From contig CAWKAZ010000010.1 of NCBI GenBank assembly GCA_963847715.1, positions 62,001-126,000 on the forward strand: DNA of 64,000 nt, given 5' to 3'. Positions 18,015 to 26,420 of the stretch are shown piece after piece. The position numbers were made by a program, and so were the translations under genes. Source of the stretch: Acidiflorens sp963847715. Lineage in GTDB: Bacteria; Acidobacteriota; Terriglobia; Terriglobales; Acidobacteriaceae. The notes under the pieces are model-generated. The model worked only from the letters and a program-made list of their open reading frames with translations, did not search any database and was not told where the DNA came from. Within the stretch, counting starts at the first letter, position 1, and every line of letters begins with the position of its first letter.

Positions 18015-18809
18015 CTATGCGAGGAGCAGCTTATCTGGCAGCTTCTCGCGTATCCGCTTTGAGCCTAAATCGTTCAGCCGATATTTTCCCGAAGCCAACT
18101 GAATCACCTGGCGCACATCAGGACTTGTGAGCTTCTGCAAAGCTGTCGTCACTGATGCGGGGCTCACCATTGCATATTTTCCTACTTCGGTGCGAGTGAA
18201 GCCTTGCTCACCTGCATAGTGAAGGAGGACAAGCACCTCTTCTTCGGCAGTCAAGTCGGTTCGCTGGACCATGATGACTTCTTCAAACTTGCCGATGCAA
18301 GGCACGTCAAAAGTCAGCAACTCCCTGATTGCCTTGGCAACTTGCTCTCGATCAGTCCCCGACCAGAAGATTCTCAACGTCTCTGCAAAGCTCCAGCGCA
18401 CCATCTCAACAATGACTTTCGAATCCATGTGGTTGGGCTGATACTTGGGAGAGATGTGAACTCCACCGCGTTGACTACGGAACTTGTACGTAGTCCGAAG
18501 TACCTTACAGAGATGTAGAGCGTCACTTCTTGGATTGAATGCGTGAGCGTTCTGTCCCTTTTCATCTTCAACGTACTTCATGCACTCGTTGAATTCTTTG
18601 CCAGGACTGAGAATGCCTGAATCTTGGTGATAGATTATGCGGGCCAGGACTTCGCAGAACTGGCCGCCGTCGAGGTGGGCAGGCTCCCAATCGCGTTGAA
18701 TGTAGCGACGCTCCAAGGAGATGAATTCATCCACGAGCAACTCTGTTAACGGTAGATCGAGCGGAGGAGCAAGTCTAGCAATCAGCGTGGCTTTGTCAAC
18801 GAGCGGCAT
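18015..18809 (-). CDS. HEPN-like protein with C-terminal winged helix
   Basis: 264 residues. The N-terminal 160 residues are helical: LVDEFISLERRYIQRDWEPA, a FCEVLARIIYHQDSG helix, then LCKVLRTTYKFRSQRGGVHI. The last part contains RSQRGGVH, an R-x6-H pattern like the catalytic motif of HEPN ribonucleases, followed by NHMDSKVIVEMVRWSFAETL, also seen in HEPN-type proteins of defence islands. Residues about 185-255 form a winged helix (LTAEEEVLVLLHYAGEQGFT then SPASVTTALQKL). Family membership is my inference; the domain is not a confident match. Two bases separate it from the gene upstream. Confidence 0.6.
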   Translation of the reverse strand: MPLVDKATLIARLAPPLDLPLTELLVDEFISLERRYIQRDWEPAHLDGGQFCEVLARIIYHQDSGILSPGKEFNECMKYVEDEKGQNAHAFNPRSDALHLCKVLRTTYKFRSQRGGVHISPKYQPNHMDSKVIVEMVRWSFAETLRIFWSGTDREQVAKAIRELLTFDVPCIGKFEEVIMVQRTDLTAEEEVLVLLHYAGEQGFTRTEVGKYAMVSPASVTTALQKLTSPDVRQVIQLASGKYRLNDLGSKRIREKLPDKLLLA

Positions 18810-18811
18810 CG

Positions 18812-19402
18812 TTACTCAGTCGCGGCGGTTTCTCCATTTGCCAACTTCTCAGCGACTGTCTTACCCGCCGTGGTCAGAAAGTATTTCGATGTCCCGCTGG
18901 TCTGGTCGGCTCCAACTGTAGGCGGAGTCTTCAACCGTTCCTTTTCGAGACCTTTCATCACGTTTCCGCCGTTGATGGCACCGGAGACCTTGAAATACTT
19001 GTTGAAGTTCTTCGCAATGCTGTAGGCGGTTAACTGGGTGATACTGGCCTGCTTTTCCACGATGTACAGAAACCAGATCGACTTCTGTGCCGTTGTCCAT
19101 CCCTGTTGGGGAGAACCGTACTGAGAGTCGGGAACGAAACTGACCTCGTCAGCGGAAGCCTTGGTTCCACCGCCGCCACTCTTCTTGATCTTCTTTTTAG
19201 TGCTTCCAGTTCCATTTTGCGACTCAACGACATCAGCGTCGATGATGGGAGATACATTTCCAGATGCCAATGCTGCTGGAGACTGAAGCAGAGTTCCGAT
19301 CTGCTTCCCAAGGTGTTGGGCAATCCTGGGGGCATCCTCTTTAGTGCCTTCTACTTCAATCTCTAAGCCCTGCAACTTCACCTTGATCGTGAACTTCGAC
19401 AT
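18812..19402 (-). CDS. Protein with N-terminal beta domain and C-terminal winged helix
   Basis: The ATG at 19402 (GGAG eight bases upstream) gives 196 residues starting MSKFTIKVKLQGLEIEVEGT. The first 40 residues form a beta-hairpin plus helix; a low-complexity Ser/Lys/Gly linker follows; residues about 110-190 look like a winged helix (KSIWFLYIVEKQASITQLTA, then INGGNVMKGLEKER and SKYFLTTAGKTVAEKL). No enzymatic motif is visible. As first gene of the SIR2 operon it could be a sensor, adaptor or regulator. Function unknown. Confidence 0.6.
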   Translation of the reverse strand: MSKFTIKVKLQGLEIEVEGTKEDAPRIAQHLGKQIGTLLQSPAALASGNVSPIIDADVVESQNGTGSTKKKIKKSGGGGTKASADEVSFVPDSQYGSPQQGWTTAQKSIWFLYIVEKQASITQLTAYSIAKNFNKYFKVSGAINGGNVMKGLEKERLKTPPTVGADQTSGTSKYFLTTAGKTVAEKLANGETAATE

Positions 19403-19480
19403 AGCGAACTCCGTGGCTACCCATTCTACCTCTGGGCGAACAAAAAACAAAGGGCTTGTTGCGCGCTTTTCTAGTAATGC

Positions 19481-20341
19481 GGGGACAGACGGGACGTACC
19501 CCGGTTTCTTAACGCTACGCTACAAAACCAAACTTATCCTGCTGCGAATCGGGCGACGGTTTTTTAGGCCGTCCTCCTTTGCACGGAGCGAGTGCCCGCA
19601 ACGTCGCCTGTTCGAGTCGCGCCACGAATTCGCTGCTTCCCAGCGGTCGCCCGGTGTGCGTGCAGCGCCGTAACGCACCAGCCTCGGCCGCCGATTCTCC
19701 CAACGCCAGATGCTCCCTCCACTCGGAGTGCGTCCAGCGCTTGCGCCAAGGCTCCATACTTACCAATCGATCGGAAAATTCGGGGACGCAGTGGGCCGCG
19801 GCGCTCGACCATCGCCACCGCTCCGCGGCCTCCACCATGCCCGCTCGCACCGGATTCAACTCTACATAGCGAAGCGCTGTCCAGAGATGCGACTCATCCA
19901 GCGGACACGAATAGAATCGTCCCTGCCACACGTGCCCGCTCGAACAGCCTCGGGCATTCCAATAAGCGGCGTAGCGTCCGTGGGTCTGCTTGAGCGTTTG
20001 TCCCAGGGCTTCTGGTGTGTGCGGGACAGCGATCAAGTGTACGTGATTCGACATCAGGCAGTAGCCCAGTAATGAAAGCCGGTACAACTCGGAATATTGC
20101 CGCAACAACTCGACATAGGCGATACGGTCCGCGTCGTCGGCCAGTATCACTTGCCGGGCGTTGCCACGCTGCGTAACATGATGGGCGACGTCGGTGATGA
20201 CCACGCGCGGCAACCGAGCCATACCGAGAAAATATCAGAGCGGAGTCGGTTTGTGACTAGCTGGCGGGCGTTCAGCAGAAAAAATGGCATGCCCTCGTTC
20301 CCAAATTGGCGCAGAAACTGGGGTACGTCCCGTCTGTCCCC
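19481..20341. mobile_element. RAYT (REP-associated) transposon-like unit
   Basis: A 22-bp perfect inverted repeat bounds the unit: GGGGACAGACGGGACG... at 19481-19502 and its reverse complement at 20320-20341. It encloses one Y1 transposase gene on the minus strand. The right repeat ends exactly where recognisable RHS sequence begins, while the left repeat borders the SIR2 operon promoter region, so insertion here probably removed or separated the RHS 5' part. Confidence 0.75.
19515..20222 (-). CDS. REP-associated tyrosine transposase (Y1/HUH)
   Basis: 235 residues. Starts MARLPRVVITDVAHHVTQRG, the usual RAYT opening; the HUH metal motif is NHVHLIAVP at residues 59-67; the conserved block GRYAAYWNARGCSSGHVWQG with the candidate nucleophilic tyrosine, then RFYSCPLDESH and ALRYVELNPVRAGMV, all fit the family. 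The protein should nick single-stranded DNA at palindromic ends. Intact in length and uninterrupted. Confidence 0.9.
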   Translation of the reverse strand: MARLPRVVITDVAHHVTQRGNARQVILADDADRIAYVELLRQYSELYRLSLLGYCLMSNHVHLIAVPHTPEALGQTLKQTHGRYAAYWNARGCSSGHVWQGRFYSCPLDESHLWTALRYVELNPVRAGMVEAAERWRWSSAAAHCVPEFSDRLVSMEPWRKRWTHSEWREHLALGESAAEAGALRRCTHTGRPLGSSEFVARLEQATLRALAPCKGGRPKKPSPDSQQDKFGFVA

Positions 20342-21980
20342 ACGTTTCGGAGCCGTCTGCTATACGCCGCAAGGCAGCGTCTATGGCATGAGTATCGGCC
20401 AGACCAGCTCTTTCACCGGCTTCAATATTTCCGAGACCTTTAACAGTCGTTTGCAGCCGAGCGAGATCAAGGCATCGTCCTCGGCGGGCAACGCCATCGA
20501 CATCACCTACAATTTTGTCGATCCGGTGTCAGGGGGCAATGCCGGACATGTCTACGGCGTCGCCAACAATCTGAATTCCAGCCGCTCGCAGGCCTTCACC
20601 TACGATCAGGTGAACCGTATTCTCTCGGCTGGTACCACGGCCACGACGGGCACCTATTGCTGGGGATATAAGTATTCGTACGATGCTTGGGGAAATCTGC
20701 TGTCCCAAGCGGGCTGGTCACCGACGTACAATGCTTGCACGGAAGGTACGATGGGTACCGTGACCGCTGATGGTAACAACCACATTTCCGGCTTTTCCTA
20801 CGACTCCTCTGGCAACACCTTGGGCGATGGCAACTACACCTACACCTGGGATGGTGAAAGCCAGATGAAGACGGCTGCGGGCGTGACCTACGCCTACGAC
20901 GGCGACGGACGCCGCGCCGCCAAGGTCGGCAGCAAGCTCTACTGGTACGGCTCGGGCGGGGAGATTCTGGCGGAAACCGATGCTGCTGGTAACACCCTGA
21001 ACGAATACGTGTTTTTCGGTGGCAAGCGGGTGGCGGTAGTACCCGCCTCGGGCAGCGCTCTGTACTATGCCGAAGATTCGCTGGGAAGCTCACGTGTGAT
21101 CGTGCAATCGAACGGCACGGTGTGCTACGACGCAGACTTCACACCCTTCGGCGGGGAGCGTTCCTACACCTCAACTTGCCCACAGAACTACAAATTCGAG
21201 GGTAAAGAGCGGGACACGGAAACACAGAACGACGACTTTGGGGCGCGCTACTACTCGTGGCGTTTCGGACGGTGGCTGAGTTCGGACTGGTCGGCGGTGC
21301 CGGTGGCGGTTCCGTATGCAAACCTGACGAACCCGCAAACGCTGAATCTGTACTCAATGGTTGCGGACGATCCCGAGTCCTTCGCGGATTTGGACGGGCA
21401 TGTGGCAGGCGACACCTGTCCAGAGTGCATCACTCAGGGTCAAGCGGAATCGGGGGTCAATGACACAAAGAAGAAGACAGACGCTACGAAGCCACCACCT
21501 CCGCCGCCCCCGGCGCAAAATAATGGACACGTGACGGCTAAAGCCAAAGGTCAAACAGTCACTTACACATACCCTGACGGAAGTAAGGTCAAACTCAAAG
21601 GAACACATGCTTGGCGCGACAACAATCCGGGCGATCTGAAATCCGGGTACGGCTCGATAGGCAGGGACGGACGTGGCAAGCACGCTTTTGCCATCTACGC
21701 GTCCGCCGCCGACGGATGGGATGCTCTGGGGCAAACACTAACTGGCAAGTACGCGGACTCCACCATCGCAGACACAATGAAGCACTTTGCTCCAGCAAGC
21801 GACAGCAATGACCCAGTGAAATATGCCGCGACTCTTGCGGAGTCTGTCGGAGTGCCAGTGAGCACGAAGATATCGGCGCTTAGCCCCGCACAATTTACGA
21901 CCGTTGAGATCAACATCGGCGTTGCTGAGGGATACTTTGCTCCCAAGAATACAGAGGCATACAGTGCTCCCTCACAATAG
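20342..21980 (+). CDS. RHS-repeat protein C-terminal part with lysozyme-like tip, 5'-truncated
   Basis: About 545 residues. YD repeats (FTYDQVNRILSAG, YKYSYDAWGNLLSQ, YAYDGDGRRAAKVG) lead to the RHS core end (YKFEGKERDTETQNDDFGAR, then YYSWRFGRWLSSDW and NLYSMVADDPESFADLDG). After a poly-proline linker the variable tip follows: HAWRDNNPGDLKSGYGSIG, AIYASAADGWDALGQTL, and IADTMKHFAPASDSNDPVKY. This tip pattern (NNPGN, F-A-x-F, P-x-x-x-x-D) is that of phage-type peptidoglycan-cutting P5/lysozyme-like domains. The long N-terminal cage is missing; the open frame continues into the RAYT unit but that part is not RHS. Probably an orphan tip cassette; whether it is expressed is unknown. Confidence 0.75.
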
Positions 21981-22005
21981 CAATCGGTCATACAGGAGGC
22001 CGCCC

Positions 22006-22464
22006 ATGTCCAAGAGAAAAAGCAGGCTACTTGTCCTGATTGCATTCTTGTTCTGTATGCTCTGGTACGCGTGGGGACAGGCTATCGTTGAACCGCTAGA
22101 TCGGGTAGTGGCCTTAGCCGGAGAAATTAGGGAAGTACACGGCTACGGTCCTCCCGGATACGGAGAAGACAAAAAGCGGGATGCAAAGATCACCTACTGG
22201 GAACTCGTGCTCCCGACTCCAATAAACATCTTGTGCAAGCCCGAGCGACCAGAATGGGCGTCCGAAGACTGTGGTTCAGCAGATCGTCTGAGATTGTTTT
22301 TCCCAGCCAAGCCAGCAAATAACGGTCTTGATCTCAAGGCAAAAGCGATGAAGGGCCGCAAGGCGATTGTGTCCGGTATGCTGCACCGACAAGACACGGC
22401 GGGCGAGATGACTCCGATCTACATGAATGTGACGGAAATCGAGCCCGTTAAGCAGGCTCGGTAA
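22006..22464 (+). CDS. Exported DUF4431-like protein, candidate RHS immunity protein
   Basis: 152 residues from an ATG with AGGAGG six bases upstream, 25 bases after the RHS tip. A basic N-terminus and hydrophobic signal (LLVLIAFLFCMLWYAWGQA) predict export or anchoring in the periplasm. The mature part has the beta-rich pattern VVALAGEIREVHGYGPPGYG, TYWELVLPTPINILC, and KGRKAIVSGMLHRQDTAGEM, which resembles DUF4431. A periplasmic protein is what protection against a muralytic toxin needs, but the immunity role is inferred from position and location only. Confidence 0.6.
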   Translation: MSKRKSRLLVLIAFLFCMLWYAWGQAIVEPLDRVVALAGEIREVHGYGPPGYGEDKKRDAKITYWELVLPTPINILCKPERPEWASEDCGSADRLRLFFPAKPANNGLDLKAKAMKGRKAIVSGMLHRQDTAGEMTPIYMNVTEIEPVKQAR

Positions 22465-22480
22465 ACCTACGATTTGAAGG

Positions 22481-23050
22481 ATGTACTACTACGACGGGGG
22501 TTCTCGGGAGTTGGCGCAAAATCAGAAGTCACCTGGCTTTTGGGGTCGGCTGGGACAACGGCTAGCGAATGGCTTTACGGGACACGGGTTTAAGACCAAC
22601 GAACAACTGACTCCCGTTGTCACACACAAAATTAGCTTCGCTCCAAACTTCTACTCTGCAAGTGTGACTGTAGGAGTTGTATCTTCATCGCTCACTTACG
22701 TTCCCTCAACGAGCAATGTGTACTACGCAGCTGGACCGGGTTATGGCACTGGGGCCGCCGTGACGGCGGGCAAGGCGAACGACCCAAATGGCTTTGCCAG
22801 TGGGCCGAGTGCCAGCGGCTGTTACTTTTACGGAGCCGGAGGTTGCGCCGGAGCTTCGACCAGTGGGGACACCGCCGTCCAAGTGGGTGTGGGAGTCGGC
22901 GGATGGGGCGCATCGTCGGGATATGGAGTAGATCCCATCGAGACAATCGGGAAACAGCTGAATGAGGCTCTGCCGGACAAAACTGGGATGCCGACAACTC
23001 CCTATGGCGGTCTGCAATGGGACGACCCAGATATGGGGATCCCGCATTGA
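22481..23050 (+). CDS. RHS-like C-terminal tail fragment (second tip)
   Basis: 189 residues from an ATG preceded by GAAGG. The segment SPGFWGRLGQRLANGFTGHG is like linkers following RHS cores in Acidobacteriota; the rest is glycine/serine/alanine-rich (AAGPGYGTGAAVTAGKAND, VQVGVGVGGWGASSGYGVD) with no catalytic motif recognised. It lacks its own RHS core, as expected for an orphan tip. Its 3' end overlaps the next gene by 34 bases, suggesting coupled translation. What it does is unknown. Confidence 0.5.
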   Translation: MYYYDGGSRELAQNQKSPGFWGRLGQRLANGFTGHGFKTNEQLTPVVTHKISFAPNFYSASVTVGVVSSSLTYVPSTSNVYYAAGPGYGTGAAVTAGKANDPNGFASGPSASGCYFYGAGGCAGASTSGDTAVQVGVGVGGWGASSGYGVDPIETIGKQLNEALPDKTGMPTTPYGGLQWDDPDMGIPH

Positions 23051-23571
23051 TTGCGCGTTTGGCATACGCGTACGTCCGATCACTGTTGGTGTTTGAAGTG
23101 CTGCTCTTCGCTGCATCGCTGCTGCTGCACCTGAGCGTGTTCATTACGGGGCCGAACGAAGCTTACGCGAAGTTCGGCCTACCATTGTTCCGTGCAACTG
23201 TCATCGTCGGGGTTCCAGTTATTGCATTTGCAAAGGACGGCGCGTGGTGGAACCAGATCAAGAGTTGTCCGAAGTGGATGTGGAGAGGAGCTCTGATCCT
23301 CGGAGTGTATTCGATTCTGATTGCAGGCATGCAGACAATTTTTTCAGAGGGTACTTTTTTTGAACAAGCTCTCACTGTATCCGGCTTCCCACTTGGCTTT
23401 GATGCGATATCTCTTTGTGTTCTTCACTCTGTCCTGTGGTCGAATTACCTGGAGAAATCCGAGGTCATTCGTCGGGCGATGCATTCTGTAGCTTTTGTAA
23501 CTCTGGGTGTGATCGTGTTCGTGGCCTACCGCGCTGGATACTTGCACCATCCGAGACCAACTGAGCAGTGA
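23017..23571 (+). CDS. Membrane protein, candidate immunity partner
   Basis: 184 residues with four hydrophobic segments (SLLVFEVLLFAASLLLHLSV, ATVIVGVPVIAFAK, ALILGVYSILIAGMQTIF, VAFVTLGVIVFVAYRAGYL). No known family. Its start overlaps the end of the RHS-like tail gene, the layout typical of toxin-immunity pairs in polymorphic toxin loci. The immunity role is inferred from context alone. Confidence 0.55.
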   Translation: MGRPRYGDPALIARLAYAYVRSLLVFEVLLFAASLLLHLSVFITGPNEAYAKFGLPLFRATVIVGVPVIAFAKDGAWWNQIKSCPKWMWRGALILGVYSILIAGMQTIFSEGTFFEQALTVSGFPLGFDAISLCVLHSVLWSNYLEKSEVIRRAMHSVAFVTLGVIVFVAYRAGYLHHPRPTEQ

Positions 23572-23609
23572 TGCGTGATGCAAGTTGAACGCGCGGGACC
23601 GGACGATCA

Positions 23610-24497
23610 ATGGCCCAGATGCTGACGGACATTACATCAGAAAAGAACGTGGGTCGTCTCTGGCCCCTCGGCATCTTCTTCTGCCTAGCGGCGGCTTCCA
23701 CATGGACAGCTTGGCTATGGCCAGTCGAGCCTCACGGGCGATTGCCGCTCTCTGTGTTGGGATTGGAGATCAAGATCCCTTTCTTCCTCATGAAACTTGT
23801 GATTGGGAACTGCTTACCCGGAATGCTAGCGGTTGTCTGGGTAAGGTTTCAGGGCAAGGGCCAGTTCCAACACCTGCTATCGACACTGACAAAATGGAGA
23901 GCGTCGTTCCATTGGTACATCGTCATCATCGCTCTGCCATGCGCTGTATTTTTAGTTTCCTGAAGTGCGGTACTGTTCTTTGTCCCAGTGGATCATCCGC
24001 CCCTTTCGCCAAGCGGGTTTCTCACTACCTTTCTGATGACCCTTCCATTCGGACCATTGTGGGAGGAGCTCGCATGGAGGGCCTTTGCTCTGAGGAGGCT
24101 TGAATCTCGTTTTTCGCGCTTGTCCTCTGCGTTGATTCTCGGGCTGTACTGGGCGGTGTGGCACATCCCGTTGTGGCTCTTGATCCTCAACGTGAATAGC
24201 GCTGACGCGGTTCCGGTGCTGTTAGCCGCTTCTGGCAATCTCGTTGCGTGGTCGGTCATCTGGGCCTATTTTTATCACCGCAGCTCAGAAAGTCTGCCGG
24301 TGGTGATTCTCCTTCATGCGACGCATGGTGCAGTCTGGAGTCAGCTCTTCGCAGCGCTTCCACTTCCGCAATTTATCTATGTTTCCTCCGCTTTGGCTGT
24401 GTGCCTCGCGCCCTTTTTTGCGAGAGGACTCGTTCGCATCAGAGGGGAGCACGGCGGAGAAATAGTGATCGAGGAACCGGTGCTGAAACGGAGTTAA
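23610..24497 (+). pseudogene. CPBP-family intramembrane protease, interrupted by an in-frame TGA
   Basis: Two consecutive open stretches lie in the same frame, separated only by TGA at 23961-23963 (ALPCAVFLVS*SAVLFFVPVD). The first has the N-terminal membrane segments; the second carries the CPBP (Abi/CAAX-like) motifs: WEELAWRAFALRRLES with the EE...R triad and VWHIPLWLLIL with the histidine, then VVILLHATHGAVWS. A TGG to TGA change in a tryptophan codon would explain it. A downstream GTG at 23988 could restart translation but would lose the first membrane helices. Its position after two toxin-immunity-like pairs fits the recurrent use of CPBP proteins in such loci. Confidence 0.7.
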
Positions 24498-24787
24498 CCT
24501 GGGGGCAGCGTAGCGATCCCGACCGCTGAACAGAGTGGGTAGTGCTCACGTTTCTGGGCGAGTTAGGGCCACGATCCGGGAGCGGGTGAGGTCAGGGCAA
24601 GGGCTCCGGCTCCAGTGGGTGTCCTGAGAGTTTTTTCTTTAGCTGTGGGTTTGGGTCTGGCCGCGCCGGGGTATGGCGCGGCCTTGCCGTCTGCGGGTGC
24701 CGATCCGTTCCTGAGTCCGGGGTGAGGAGCCGCCGATCCGCGTCCTGAACTCTGACCCTGCAGTGTGGCGGTTTCGCCACGTCCTGG
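24498..24787. other. Intergenic stretch with two GC-rich hairpins
   Basis: No gene seen. A 9-bp stem GGCCGCGCC/GGCGCGGCC lies at 24659-24683 and a 6-bp stem GTGGCG/CGCCAC at 24765-24780, just before the IS3 element. They may be remnants of another mobile element or dispersed repeats. Confidence 0.4.
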
Positions 24788-24852
24788 TGACCTGCTCCCC
24801 ATTTTCCGCACAAAGCTGAGTATGATTTCAGCGAAAGAAAGGGGAAGCAGGT

Positions 24853-25128
24853 ATGTCGAGGAGCAATCACACGGAGGCGCAGATGATTGGGGCGCTGAAG
24901 CAACTGGAGGCGGGGCGCAAAGCGGAGGACGTAGCGCGTGAAGTCGGGGTGTCGAAGCACACGATCTACGCCTGGAAGGCGAAGTACGGCGGAATGGACG
25001 TGAACGAGGCGCAAGAAGCGAAGCAGTTACGAGATGAGAATGCGCGGCTGAAGAAGCTGGTGGTGGATCTGAGCCTGGACAAAGAGATGTTGAAGGCGGT
25101 GATCGCAAAAAACGGATGGAGCTCGTAG
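24853..25128 (+). CDS. IS3 family transposase OrfA
   Basis: 91 residues. Helix-turn-helix (AQMIGALKQLEAGRKAEDVA then EVGVSKHTIYAWKAKYGGMD) followed by a leucine-zipper-like helix (KQLRDENARLKKLVVDLSLD). An A6 run at 25107-25112 near the end is a plausible slippery site for -1 frameshifting into orfB, which overlaps orfA by 13 bases. OrfA alone usually represses or binds the ends. Confidence 0.9.
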   Translation: MSRSNHTEAQMIGALKQLEAGRKAEDVAREVGVSKHTIYAWKAKYGGMDVNEAQEAKQLRDENARLKKLVVDLSLDKEMLKAVIAKNGWSS

Positions 25129-26048
25129 ACCAGCGGGCGGACGCAGACTGGCTGCGGAGCGAGTATGCAGCGAGCCAGCGCCGGGTTTGCGGGCTGATGG
25201 GTATGGCGGTAGCGAGTTACCGCTATCGGACGACACGCAGCGATGAGCCGTTGTGCACGCAGTTGGTGGAACTGGCCCGGTCAAAACCGCGCTTCGGGTA
25301 TCGGCGGCTACATGTTCTGTTGGGCCGTTCGGGCGAGCAGGTGAACCACAAACGCGTGCATCGAGTGTATCGGGAGGCCGGGTTGATGATTCGTCGGAAG
25401 AAACGGAAACTTTGCGTGCGTGAAGGAAAGCCGCTGCTGGCGCGGACTTCGGCGAACCAGGAGTGGGCACTGGATTTTGTGCACGATGGGGTGGAGTGCG
25501 GACGAGCGATCCGGGTGCTGAGCGTGGTGGATGCGTACACGCGAGAGTGTTTGGCGTTGGAAGTGGATACGAGCTTTGCCAGCCGGAGAGTCACGCGAGT
25601 GTTGGACCAGATCATCACCGAGCGGGGCCGGCCGGCAGCGATCCGCTGTGACAACGGGCCGGAGTTCACCAGCCGGCATTTTCTGGCGTGGTGCGTGGAA
25701 CGAAAGATCGAGTTGCTGCACATTCAGCCGGGCAAGCCAACGCAGAACGCGCGCGTAGAAAGTTTCAACGGACGATTGCGAGAAGAGTGTTTGGCGGTGA
25801 GCTGGTTTCAAAACTTGTTCGATGCGCGGCGGAAGATCGCGGCGTGGCGAATCGAGTACAACGAGGAGCGTCCGCACAGCAGTTTAGGTTACAAAACCCC
25901 GAAAGAGTTTGCCCAGGCGCAGGCAGCGGGCTTCTACACAGCTGAGCGAGGGGCAAGGAACTCAAACGCCGTCCCTTGCCCCTCGCGCTCCCCCATCCCG
26001 GCTCAAACCGGACAGGGAGTAATTGAAACTTGTCGTATTCCTACGTGA
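25116..26048 (+). CDS. IS3 family transposase OrfB (DDE)
   Basis: 310 residues. The HTH_21-like region KPRFGYRRLHVLLGRSGEQV precedes the integrase core. The DDE triad is D120 (WALDFVHD), D179 (IRCDNGPEF) and E215 (NARVESFNGRLRE), with 35 residues between the last two. The C-terminal EYNEERPHSSLGYKTPKEF is characteristic. The frame is intact, so the element could be active. Probably made as an OrfAB fusion by frameshifting at the A6 run. Confidence 0.92.
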   Translation: MELVDQRADADWLRSEYAASQRRVCGLMGMAVASYRYRTTRSDEPLCTQLVELARSKPRFGYRRLHVLLGRSGEQVNHKRVHRVYREAGLMIRRKKRKLCVREGKPLLARTSANQEWALDFVHDGVECGRAIRVLSVVDAYTRECLALEVDTSFASRRVTRVLDQIITERGRPAAIRCDNGPEFTSRHFLAWCVERKIELLHIQPGKPTQNARVESFNGRLREECLAVSWFQNLFDARRKIAAWRIEYNEERPHSSLGYKTPKEFAQAQAAGFYTAERGARNSNAVPCPSRSPIPAQTGQGVIETCRIPT

Positions 26049-26069
26049 ACGAAAGCTGGGGGCAGGTCA

Positions 26070-26420
26070 GAACGATAACGCCACGCTGTTTACCACTCGG
26101 TAACGAGGGCAGTTTCAAAACGCTCTACCTCCTATCCCCTCATTGCATTGAGCCTCCTTTCTTTGCTCCGTAAGATCCCCGGCTCGTTATGCGTCAGTAA
26201 TCAAAATGAAGATTCGATCGCCGGCGGGGTGGAAACGCGGGGACTTTCATTCGACCCACTACTCTTTTCATCACAAACGCGCGGTGCGCACCATCACAGA
26301 CTCTCAACCCTCCATTGGCGACAATGGGATCGACCTGTATGCCCGGGGCCGAGTTATGCCGCCTTCCAGGAGAGGGTGCTCGAAGGCCAGACCGGATCTC
26401 CAGTGCTTTTTTGACAACCT
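26070..26420. other. Stretch between two insertion sequences, no gene supported
   Basis: Open frames here (for example 26148-26414) have neither ribosome binding site nor any domain. Base composition is lower in GC than in neighbouring genes. Probably debris between mobile elements. Confidence 0.4.

Larger units (their letters stand above)
24788..26069 (+). mobile_element. IS3-family insertion sequence
   Basis: About 1282 bp. Ends are imperfect inverted repeats starting TGACCTGCTCCCC (24788) and TGACCTGCCCCCA (reverse complement, ending 26069). It encloses orfA and orfB in the order and overlap typical of IS3. No obvious target duplication is seen next to the ends, so either the duplication has diverged or the true ends are a base or two off. 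Confidence 0.8.

Noticed and set aside
20097..20341. 5' part of the open frame that runs into the RHS fragment
   Set aside because: It is antisense to the RAYT transposase gene and inside its inverted repeats; only the part from 20342 resembles RHS.
26148..26414. Short plus-strand frames between the two IS elements
   Set aside because: No features of a gene; low-complexity debris between mobile elements.
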